Origin: Lysinibacillus sp. ZYM-1
GTDB taxonomy: Bacteria; Bacillota; Bacilli; Bacillales_A; Planococcaceae
Direction: 5' to 3'
DNA length: 64,000 nt
Assembly: GCF_001308875.1 (NCBI RefSeq)
Contig: NZ_KQ465108.1
Coordinates: 179,572 to 243,571, forward strand
Shown one piece after another: positions 56,661-64,000 of this stretch; position 1 is the stretch's first letter, and every line of letters begins with the position of its first letter. Both the position numbers and the translations under genes were made by a program. The notes beneath the pieces were generated by a model. It was not told the DNA's origin. It made no database searches and saw only the letters and a list, made by a program, of their open reading frames with translations.

Positions 56661-59432
56661 ATGATGGAAAGTCAAAAATATGCAATTGTGGATTTGGAGA
56701 CAACGGGTCATTCACCAGCAAATGGGGACCGGATGATTCAAATTGCGATAGTTATTATGAAGGATTGGGAAATTGAGCGTACCTATACGAAATTTATTAA
56801 TCCAGGGAAAGCCATCCCATCTTTCATTCAAGATTTAACGCATATCACGAATGAGGATGTAAAGGATTCATTACCTTTTGAGGAACATGCGGATTACATA
56901 TATGAGCTACTTGCGGATTGTGTGTTTGTAGCCCATAATGCCGATTTTGACTTATCCTTTTTACAAGCGGAGTTTAAACGTGCAGGTCTTCCAAAGTGGC
57001 ACGGTAAAAAAATGGATACTGTAGAGCTTGCTAAAATATTGTTTCCTACGTCACTCGGCTTTAAGTTAGGAGACTTAGCGGCAGATTTAAATATAGAGCT
57101 GGCCAATGCTCATCGAGCGGACGACGATGCTCGTGCTACCGCAGAGCTGTTCATATGCTGTTGGAAGGAGCTGTTAAGCCTTCCTCAACTAACGTTAGAA
57201 CAAATGCATAAACGTTCATTTCGCTTAAAGTCGAATATTTCTCAGCTTTTTTTCGAGGCACTTCAAATAAAACGTCAGCATGTGACAGGCAATGAAAATG
57301 TACACTATTATCGAAATTTTGCAATTTGTAATGGTCGGAATAAACACGACAATGCGTCAGAGACAATTGACTACCCGCAAACAGTAACTGACAAGACTTC
57401 TTTAATGACAAAGGCACTGCCAAATTTTGAAGAGCGTCCTGCACAATTTAAGATGATGGATACGATTTGGCAAGCATTACATGAACAAAAAGAATGCGTC
57501 ATTGAAGCTTCTACGGGTATTGGGAAAACGGCTGGTTATTTACTGCCGGCAATCGTGTATGCTCGTACTGTCCATAAAAAAATTGCGATCAGCACCTATA
57601 CATCGTATTTACAAGAACAGCTTGTAGAGGAGGAGCTTCCTAAGATTGAAAAAATTCTAGGGACAAAAGTGAATTTGTGTGTGCTCAAGGGGATGCAGCA
57701 TTATATTGATCTAGAACGTTTTGAGCAATGTATGGCATATGCTGACGAATCCTATGATGATACATTTACTATTTTACAGATCCTTGTTTGGCTGACAAAA
57801 ACAGAGACGGGTGTGTTAAGTGAGCTGAATGTGTCAGGTGGCGGACAACTGTTTTTAGAGAAAATTCGCAAAATACCAAATGACAAACCTTCTAAAAGCT
57901 TTGATTTTTATGAGCAAGCTTTAAAGAATAGTGCATTTGCTGACTGTATTGTGACGAATCATGCCATGGTTTTAAGCGATTTGGTTCGTCAGACGCCGAT
58001 ATTTACACAAATAGATGGTTGGATAATTGATGAAGCACATCAATTTATTCAGGCTGCTATGCAACAGGATGAGATTGTCTTCTCTTATACACAATGGAAA
58101 TATATTTTCGGGCAAATTGGTACAATGGAGGACACAGCGCTTTATCAACTTTTTTGTGAGGCAGCGAAGAAAAAACAACGTGTATCTATGCAAAGCTTAC
58201 AGCGACTGGATGCTCAATTTATACGATTACAGCGAACATTTGATGAGACCATTCAAAGAGCTGTCCAAAATCTGCAACAACAAAAGAAAGGCAAGCAAGC
58301 TAGTAGTAAATGCACCTTGTTTTTAGAGGATGTAACTCTTGCCAAGGAACCGTTTTTACAAGTAAGTAAGCTGACACAGCAATGGCTTGATCTTGCAACT
58401 GAGGCTGCCAAAGGATTTGAAAATAACATTGAGCAACTAGATAAGAATGATGTTTATGTTCTATCAGAATGGCATTATTGGATTCGAGAAATGAAAATAA
58501 AAATTGCAGAATGGGAAGAAATTTTCTTGTCAGCTCAGGACGGAAATTCGGTTTGGCTAGAATTTGATGTACGAAGTGTTCCTGGTAGTTTACATGTCTT
58601 TAAGAAGCCTGCCAATGTAACACCGATTATTGAACAAGTATTAGCACCACTTCGCAAGCAAGCAAGCATTGTGTGGACATCAGGCACGTTAACCGTACCA
58701 GGCAATGAGCGTTTTGTTACACGACAGTTAGGAATCTCTGATAGCGTTGAGGTCATGAAACTACAGGCACCGCCAACCTATTACGCTGGTGCAAAGGCGT
58801 TTATTGTAACTGATATGCCAGACATTCAACATGTCAGCCAGGAAGAGTACATTGAGGCAGTTGCTCATGCGATTACGCGGACGGTTAGAATGACAGAGGG
58901 TCGTTGCTTTGTGCTCTTTACAGCACAAGATATGCTCCGAAAAACAGTCGAGCTCATTCAAGATAGTGAACTTTTAGATGACTATATGCTTTTTGCGCAA
59001 GGTGTTACGGGAGGTAGCCGTATGCGCATACTGAAATCTTTTCAAAAATTTAGCCATGCTGTTCTTTTTGGAACAAACAGCTTTTGGGAGGGTGTCGATG
59101 TTCCTGGAGATGCCCTTGCCTCTGTTATCGTTGTACGGCTACCATTTTCTTCACCAGAAGAGCCTGTCTTTAAGGCGAGAGCTAAGCATCTTATGGCTCA
59201 AGGACGCAATTCCTTCACAGAGTTGTCGTTGCCCGAGGCTATCATGCGCTTTAAGCAAGGCTTTGGTCGCCTAATTCGTTCCTCGCAGGATAAAGGAGCC
59301 TTTATTGTCCTAGACCGTCGAATAACTAGTAAATCCTATGGTAAAGAATTTATTAAAGCTCTACCACCAATCGACGTAAAGAAATTACAGCTACCCGAAT
59401 TATTAAAAGAACTGAATCATTGGAAAAAATAG
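56661..59432 (+). CDS. dinG: DinG-family helicase with exonuclease domain
   Basis: A protein of 923 aa. The N-terminal about 170 residues are a DEDDh 3'-5' exonuclease like the DNA polymerase III epsilon subunit (DLETTG, HNADFDLSF, HRADDDARAT). The rest is an XPD/DinG-type helicase with Walker A STGIGKTAGYL, IIDEAHQF, and C-terminal GTNSFWEGVDVPGD and GFGRLIRS. I see no clear four-cysteine iron-sulfur site, as in other Bacillales DinG proteins. The start is chosen at MMESQKYA; the frame opens earlier at 56529 with no good binding site, and ATG 56664 is equally possible. Confidence 0.92.
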   Translation: MMESQKYAIVDLETTGHSPANGDRMIQIAIVIMKDWEIERTYTKFINPGKAIPSFIQDLTHITNEDVKDSLPFEEHADYIYELLADCVFVAHNADFDLSFLQAEFKRAGLPKWHGKKMDTVELAKILFPTSLGFKLGDLAADLNIELANAHRADDDARATAELFICCWKELLSLPQLTLEQMHKRSFRLKSNISQLFFEALQIKRQHVTGNENVHYYRNFAICNGRNKHDNASETIDYPQTVTDKTSLMTKALPNFEERPAQFKMMDTIWQALHEQKECVIEASTGIGKTAGYLLPAIVYARTVHKKIAISTYTSYLQEQLVEEELPKIEKILGTKVNLCVLKGMQHYIDLERFEQCMAYADESYDDTFTILQILVWLTKTETGVLSELNVSGGGQLFLEKIRKIPNDKPSKSFDFYEQALKNSAFADCIVTNHAMVLSDLVRQTPIFTQIDGWIIDEAHQFIQAAMQQDEIVFSYTQWKYIFGQIGTMEDTALYQLFCEAAKKKQRVSMQSLQRLDAQFIRLQRTFDETIQRAVQNLQQQKKGKQASSKCTLFLEDVTLAKEPFLQVSKLTQQWLDLATEAAKGFENNIEQLDKNDVYVLSEWHYWIREMKIKIAEWEEIFLSAQDGNSVWLEFDVRSVPGSLHVFKKPANVTPIIEQVLAPLRKQASIVWTSGTLTVPGNERFVTRQLGISDSVEVMKLQAPPTYYAGAKAFIVTDMPDIQHVSQEEYIEAVAHAITRTVRMTEGRCFVLFTAQDMLRKTVELIQDSELLDDYMLFAQGVTGGSRMRILKSFQKFSHAVLFGTNSFWEGVDVPGDALASVIVVRLPFSSPEEPVFKARAKHLMAQGRNSFTELSLPEAIMRFKQGFGRLIRSSQDKGAFIVLDRRITSKSYGKEFIKALPPIDVKKLQLPELLKELNHWKK

Positions 59433-59437
59433 AAATT

Positions 59438-59469
59438 ACCCCTTTTAGCATCAGCTAGAAGGGGTTTTT
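59438..59469 (+). terminator. Terminator of dinG
   Basis: ACCCCTTTTAGC pairs with GCTAGAAGGGGT around a four-base loop, followed by five T. Confidence 0.88.
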
Positions 59470-59518
59470 AATAGGTTTCTAAAGTGTTTGATAATATTAT
59501 ATTGCTATCATCGGCCCA

Positions 59519-60202
59519 TTATAGAGGCTTGTTTTTATTTTGCACATCAAAAAGGTTGGCATTTCGAACAATTTCAGTAATATAGTTCATGGCGATTTCC
59601 GTTGCTTGTTGGGCATCATAGCTTTTTCGATTATTTAACAGATTGGTAAACATACCTTGCCAAATTAAGAGTGTGATTTCATTGATGGCATCCACATTAC
59701 CCTCAGTTAAGTAGCCTTCTTTTAAAGCGATCTCTAACATAGAACGCCCCCGTTTTGTCAGGCTGTGTTGAAACAGAATCGCCTTTAAATCTTCAGGAAT
59801 ATTGATTAAATCATTGGGGTAAAAATTATAATAATTTTCCAATAGTTTTTCTGGTGTTTCCCCTAAGTCCATAATAAAGACGGCATGAAAAATCTGTGGT
59901 TGTTTGAAGGAGTATTGGCAAAAACACTCCCAAGCCAATAAATATTTATCAATGGGATCTTTGCCTCTTTCTATGTAACGAGCAACTTCGTTGGTATAGT
60001 CTTGCATACATCTCATCGATGCAAAAAATAGGAGATGTGAGATTTCTGAAAAATAATTATAAATGGTTGCACTGTTATAACCGGCCTTATCGGCAACTTT
60101 TCTAATTGTGACATTCTGCAATCCTTCTTCTTCAATAATTTCCGCTGTGGCATCTACAAAGTATTTCCACATACGACTCCTTTGTATTTCCTTTTTCTTC
60201 AA
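59519..60202 (-). CDS. TetR/AcrR-family transcriptional regulator
   Basis: A 227-aa regulator with an N-terminal TetR HTH (ATAEIIEEEGLQNVTIRKVADKAGYNSATIYNYF) and a ligand-binding C-terminal helical domain of unknown specificity. TTG start at 60202, seven bases from GGGGGGA; the GTG at 60223 lies upstream of that site and is rejected. It is divergent from the CocE-type hydrolase and MFS genes and probably controls them through the three palindromes at 60379-60424. Confidence 0.88.
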   Translation of the reverse strand: MKKKEIQRSRMWKYFVDATAEIIEEEGLQNVTIRKVADKAGYNSATIYNYFSEISHLLFFASMRCMQDYTNEVARYIERGKDPIDKYLLAWECFCQYSFKQPQIFHAVFIMDLGETPEKLLENYYNFYPNDLINIPEDLKAILFQHSLTKRGRSMLEIALKEGYLTEGNVDAINEITLLIWQGMFTNLLNNRKSYDAQQATEIAMNYITEIVRNANLFDVQNKNKPL

Positions 60203-60286
60203 AGTGATATCCCCCCGACGCACAATGGTAGTGTGAAATCATTGTTTAAATGTATATATTTACCTTTTATCAGCTGATTTAAACTT

Positions 60287-60329
60287 ATTATAGCATAACA
60301 ATTTTAATTTCTATCTTCCATTATAGCAT
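60287..60329 (-). promoter_or_regulatory. Duplicated extended -10 for tetR
   Basis: ATGCTATAAT appears twice on the minus strand (60296-60287 and 60329-60320), 33 bases apart, each a TGCTATAAT extended -10 pointing at the tetR gene. -35 boxes are poor. Confidence 0.4.
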
Positions 60330-60378
60330 TTGCTTTTGTCATTTTCAGAGTTGTACATTGGATTTTCAGGTGATATAC

Positions 60379-60424
60379 TAATCACAATTATTTTATAATC
60401 ATGATTACTAAATAATCAAGATTC
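60379..60424. promoter_or_regulatory. Three palindromic operator-like sites, 17-bp period
   Basis: Sites at 60379-60390 (TAATCACAATTA), 60396-60407 (TAATCATGATTA, a perfect palindrome) and 60413-60424 (TAATCAAGATTC) share 10 or more of 12 bases with the middle one and start exactly 17 bp apart. A perfect TATAAT (60394-60399) overlaps the middle site and can be the -10 of the hydrolase operon, so binding would block it. Confidence 0.6.
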
Positions 60425-60494
60425 TGAATAATTAGATGAAGTGGGTGTTAGAACAAAGAGTAATGTACTTAGACACAAGGGGAGGATTTATTCA

Positions 60495-62528
60495 ATGAGT
60501 AAAAAAATTGTGACACAATTTGAGTGTACATATGAAACGATCGAAAACACATGGATTGAGTTAGCAGACGGTACAAAGCTTTCTAGCCGTATTTGGCTAC
60601 CAACAGTGGAAGCAGGACAAAAAGTACCAGCCATTTTAGAGTATATTCCTTATCGTAAAACAGATGGCACAAGAGCGAGAGACGAGCCTATGCACGGTTA
60701 TTTTGCGGGACATGGCTATGCTGTTGTTCGAGTAGATATGCGGGGTTCAGGTGAATCAGATGGTTTATTAAAAGATGAATATTTAAAGCAAGAGCAGGAT
60801 GATGCCCTTGAAGTAATTGAATGGATTGCAAATCAAAGCTGGTGTGATGGTAATATCGGGATGATGGGGAAATCATGGGGCGGATTTAATTCGCTGCAAG
60901 TAGCGGCTCGTAGACCTAAGGCGTTAAAGGCGATTATTACAGTAGGCTTTACAGATGATCGATATAACAATGATATTCACTATAAGGGTGGTTGTTTGTT
61001 AAACGATAATTTCTGGTGGGGCTCCATCATGTTAGCGTACCAGCTACGTCCGATTGATCCACACATAGTTGGCGATAGCTGGCGTGGAAAATGGATGGAA
61101 CGCTTAGAAAATATGCCTTTATGGATGGCACAATGGATGGAGCATCAAACAAGAGATGACTACTGGAAACATGGTTCAGTTTGTGAGAATTATGATGACA
61201 TAGAAATCCCAGTTTTTGCGCTAGATGGTTGGGAAGATTCCTATACGAACACTGTCTTAAGTTTAATGGAAGGGCTTTCTGTCCCTAGAAAAGGCATTAT
61301 TGGCCCATGGGCACATGTTTATCCACATGATGGAGTCCCTGGTCCAGCAATGGGCTTTTTACAAGAAGCCGTGAAATGGTGGGATCAATGGTTAAAAGGA
61401 ATAGATAATGATGTGATGGATGGACCGATGGTGAATGTCTGGGTAGAAGAAAGCATGGAACCATCTGTTAAAAAACCAGTTAGCCATGGATATTGGGTTG
61501 GATTGGAATCATGGCCAACAGCGGAAGAGGTAAAAACAAAGGCGTATCATCTGACGCATGGAAAATTATTAGAACACCGCAGTGATCAACAAGAACAGGT
61601 ACAATTAAAAACACCGCAAAATCATGGTTTGTTATCAGGAGAATGGATGGGCGCTGGCGTACTAGGAGAAAGTCCAGCAGACCAACGAGTAGATGATGGA
61701 ATGGCAATGATTTTTGAAACGGACATGCTAGAGAATCCACTAGAGATTGTGGGTTATCCGAAATTTGAAGTGGAATTAATGAGTGACAAATCGCATGCGA
61801 TGCTGTTTGCACAGTTATCAGATGTAGCACCAAATGGAGCTGTCACACGTGTTTCCTATGGCGTGATGAATTTAACACACTTAAATGGTCATGATCGTGT
61901 AGAAAAGTTAACTCCTGGTGAAAAAGTGAAAGCATTTGTTCAATTAGATTGTTGCGGACATCAATTTAAAGCAGGGCACCGTTTACGCTTATCATTAGCA
62001 ACGACGTTTTGGCCAATGTTTTGGCCGATGCCAGAAGATGCTACATTGACATTGAATCTTGAAACAGCTACCTTAGCATTGCCAACTTTCCATGGTCATC
62101 AAGTAGCTGGACCAAATATGAATCCCGAAAGTGCACCACTAACACCAATGACGACGCTACAAGAAGGAAGAGTCGATCGTTCTATTTCATATGATATTTT
62201 AACAGATACATGGACATGTATTACAGATGGGGTTGGAGGCGTATTTGGTGAGGGAATTTATCGCTTTGACGATATTGATGTCACTGTAGAACATAATTTG
62301 AAACGAGAACTAACATTAACGAATGCTGATCCATTGTCAGCTCAGTATACAATCTATCAAAAAATGAAAATTGGTCGTGAGGGTTGGTGGATTGACGCTG
62401 ATATTACTGTTACCAAAACATCCGATCTAGAAGATTTCCGAATTGTTGGGGAAATGGCAATCAAAGAAAATGACAAACAGATTTTCCATAAGGAATGGGA
62501 TCAAAAAATGAAACGTCATGGCTTATAA
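60495..62528 (+). CDS. CocE/NonD-type hydrolase (S15 X-Pro peptidase family)
   Basis: A 677-aa alpha/beta hydrolase. The nucleophile elbow GKSWGG has Ser127, VDMRGSGESDG is the early strand-loop motif, and GPWAHVYPHDG carries the likely catalytic histidine; after it comes the jelly-roll C-terminal domain of X-Pro dipeptidyl-peptidase/cocaine esterase proteins. A further about 120 residues with no motif follow. No signal peptide, so cytoplasmic. GGGGAGG places ATG at 60495. It probably acts on an ester or amide brought in by the MFS transporter 22 bases downstream; the substrate is unknown. Confidence 0.85.
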   Translation: MSKKIVTQFECTYETIENTWIELADGTKLSSRIWLPTVEAGQKVPAILEYIPYRKTDGTRARDEPMHGYFAGHGYAVVRVDMRGSGESDGLLKDEYLKQEQDDALEVIEWIANQSWCDGNIGMMGKSWGGFNSLQVAARRPKALKAIITVGFTDDRYNNDIHYKGGCLLNDNFWWGSIMLAYQLRPIDPHIVGDSWRGKWMERLENMPLWMAQWMEHQTRDDYWKHGSVCENYDDIEIPVFALDGWEDSYTNTVLSLMEGLSVPRKGIIGPWAHVYPHDGVPGPAMGFLQEAVKWWDQWLKGIDNDVMDGPMVNVWVEESMEPSVKKPVSHGYWVGLESWPTAEEVKTKAYHLTHGKLLEHRSDQQEQVQLKTPQNHGLLSGEWMGAGVLGESPADQRVDDGMAMIFETDMLENPLEIVGYPKFEVELMSDKSHAMLFAQLSDVAPNGAVTRVSYGVMNLTHLNGHDRVEKLTPGEKVKAFVQLDCCGHQFKAGHRLRLSLATTFWPMFWPMPEDATLTLNLETATLALPTFHGHQVAGPNMNPESAPLTPMTTLQEGRVDRSISYDILTDTWTCITDGVGGVFGEGIYRFDDIDVTVEHNLKRELTLTNADPLSAQYTIYQKMKIGREGWWIDADITVTKTSDLEDFRIVGEMAIKENDKQIFHKEWDQKMKRHGL

Positions 62529-62550
62529 ATAACATATAAGGGGTAAACAT

Positions 62551-63849
62551 ATGGAAGCTAAGTTAAAAAAGAATACAGCTACATTAGTTATTTTAGCTGT
62601 TTCAGGTGCATTGATTTACGCATTACCTTATTTTAGAAACTACTACTATGATGTCTTTCTTGATGCGTTTCATTTAACGAATACACAAATGGGGACACTT
62701 GGTAGTGCGTATGGTGTTTGTTGTTTAATTTCCTATATTTTTGGAGGATTTTGTGCAGATCGTTGGAAAACGAAATATTTATTAACCATTTCTTTAGTGG
62801 CTACAGGGTTATTAGGTTTTACCTTATTATTGTATCCACCATATCCCGTGCTTCTACTGATTCATGCTGCTTGGGGAATCACGTCCATTATGACTTTCTG
62901 GGGAGCATTAGTAAAAGCAGTTCGTTCTTTAGGTTCTGAAAATGAACAAGGAAAAGCTTTCGGATTTTTTGAAGGCGGACGTGGCGTAACCAATATCATT
63001 CAATCTGCCGTGATTTTAGGAATATTTGCTTTTTTTGCGAAACATATGAGTGATAAAATGGCTCTCTCAGCGGTTATTACGGTGTATTCTGTGATTTGTC
63101 TTTTGTTAGGATTCATGATTATGATGCTTTATAAAGATCCTGACCAAGCAACTGTAAGTCGTGAAGACAAGGAAGGCAGTAAATCATTTGATTGGGCAGT
63201 CCTTTGGAAAGTGTTAAAGATGCCAACAACTTGGCTTGCAACCATTCTTATTTTTACGTCTTATGCGATGATTATTAGCTATTATTACATCACACCTTAT
63301 GCAACAGCCGCATTTGGAGCATCAACATTAATTGCTGCTGCTTTAGGCTACTTCTCTCAGTATTGTCGTCCAATAGGTAGTTTTAGTGCAGGGATCATAG
63401 GTGATCGTATTGGTGTGTCTAATATGGTGTTAATCGGCTATATATTATTAGCATTAGGTTTAGTAGGGCTCATTTTACTGCCAGGAAAAGCTTCTTTTAT
63501 CCTTATGCTTTTAGTATTTATAGGAATCATCTATACATCTATGTATGCTTTGCAAGCGATGCATTTTGCTATTTTAGTAGAAGGCGATTATCCTGTAGAA
63601 TCAACAGGAACCGTTTCCATGCCGCTGATGATTGTGGGCTATAGTGGGGAAATCTTTATGCCAATTATTGCAGGCGCTTGTTTAGATTATTGGGGTGGCA
63701 CAGCTGGCTATAAAGTATTCTTCGGTATTTTATTAGGTTTAGCTATTATTGGATTCATTACAGTAGTCATTTGGCAACGTGTAACGAAAGAAAAACGCCA
63801 AGAAATTGCTTTGCAACGAAAGCTTGCGAAGGAACAGGCGCTTACTTAA
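62551..63849 (+). CDS. MFS transporter
   Basis: A 432-aa major facilitator transporter with about 12 membrane helices. The loop after helix 2 reads GGFCADRWKTKYLL (the GxxxDR.xxR/K signature), and the equivalent in the second half is GIIGDRIGVSN. The C-terminus is basic and soluble. AAGGGG precedes ATG and it follows the hydrolase by 22 bases, so it is co-transcribed and under TetR control. Uptake or export of the hydrolase substrate or product is inference. Confidence 0.88.
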   Translation: MEAKLKKNTATLVILAVSGALIYALPYFRNYYYDVFLDAFHLTNTQMGTLGSAYGVCCLISYIFGGFCADRWKTKYLLTISLVATGLLGFTLLLYPPYPVLLLIHAAWGITSIMTFWGALVKAVRSLGSENEQGKAFGFFEGGRGVTNIIQSAVILGIFAFFAKHMSDKMALSAVITVYSVICLLLGFMIMMLYKDPDQATVSREDKEGSKSFDWAVLWKVLKMPTTWLATILIFTSYAMIISYYYITPYATAAFGASTLIAAALGYFSQYCRPIGSFSAGIIGDRIGVSNMVLIGYILLALGLVGLILLPGKASFILMLLVFIGIIYTSMYALQAMHFAILVEGDYPVESTGTVSMPLMIVGYSGEIFMPIIAGACLDYWGGTAGYKVFFGILLGLAIIGFITVVIWQRVTKEKRQEIALQRKLAKEQALT

Positions 63850-63934
63850 TTTAGTTTCATAAGGGATGCCTTCCTATGAGGTAAAAAGATGACTTTGGTA
63901 TGTACGAGGACACTGAAAAAGTCCACAAGATGAC

Positions 63935-63979
63935 AAAAGCGATTGTGAGAACGGATTTACGTTTTCACAATCGCTTTTT
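63935..63979 (+). terminator. Terminator of the hydrolase-MFS operon
   Basis: Arms of 19 bases (63935-63953 and 63960-63978) pair with one wobble, followed by a T run. About 85 bases after the MFS stop. Confidence 0.9.
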
Positions 63980-64000
63980 CTTTCATTTCTTTCATTATAA

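Overview
The window is a low-GC Gram-positive chromosome segment from a spore former of the Bacillales. Strong AAGGAGG-type ribosome binding sites, TTG/GTG starts and intrinsic terminators are everywhere, and sporulation and germination genes (spoIVA, sleB, ypeB, prsW) sit among housekeeping genes. Gene order from fer to dinG follows the corresponding Bacillus subtilis region almost gene for gene. An S-layer-homology 5'-nucleotidase and the particular insertions and losses suggest Lysinibacillus or a close relative; the genus is inference. I see no rRNA, tRNA, CRISPR array, phage or insertion sequence.

Layout. 1-5400: an unknown gene, ferredoxin (fer), divergent ypbB-recQ, LysM protein ypbE, phosphoesterase ypbG. 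5486-8615: bacillithiol reductase ypdA, then a two-gene unit of a PlsY-like acyltransferase and a GNAT-aminotransferase fusion. 8644-13355: asparaginase (reverse), prsW, sleB-ypeB, PilZ protein. 13453-20883: cmk, rpsA-like, der, gpsA, yphE, yphF, spoIVA. 21083-25664: HU, folE(mtrA)-mtrB, hepS-menH-hepT, ndk. 25955-29580: a fatty-acid degradation trio. 29705-37304: small membrane protein, cheR, then aroC-aroB-aroH-hisC-tyrA-aroA. 37407-42001: ypiA, ypiB, ypiF, qcrABC. 42258-49675: ypjA, a zinc metallopeptidase, ypjC (reverse), ypjD-dapB-mgsA-bshA-cca, birA. 49728-51480 (reverse): padR-DUF1700-DUF4097. 51904-53980: panBCD behind a long leader. 54265-59432: SLH 5'-nucleotidase and dinG. 59519-63849: TetR regulator divergent from a CocE-type hydrolase and an MFS transporter.

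How the genes work together. The core feeds menaquinone (aro genes to chorismate, hepS/hepT side chain, menH methylation) into the menaquinol:cytochrome c reductase qcrABC. Pantothenate (panBCD), lysine/cell wall (dapB), bacillithiol (bshA, ypdA), folate (folE) and phospholipid (gpsA) steps are also here. Differences from the Bacillus plan are informative: the trp genes are absent between aroH and hisC although the TRAP gene mtrB is present; no deacetylase gene lies between mgsA and bshA; a YugP-like peptidase stands where ypjB would be; and the PlsY-like/GNAT-aminotransferase pair is an uncharacterised probable lipid or acyl-amine pathway.

Most interesting non-coding signals: the panB leader, with a promoter, a strong terminator and a competing nine-base antiterminator pairing; three palindromic 12-bp sites spaced exactly 17 bp between tetR and the hydrolase; and a degenerate 21-bp tandem repeat array between rpsA and der.
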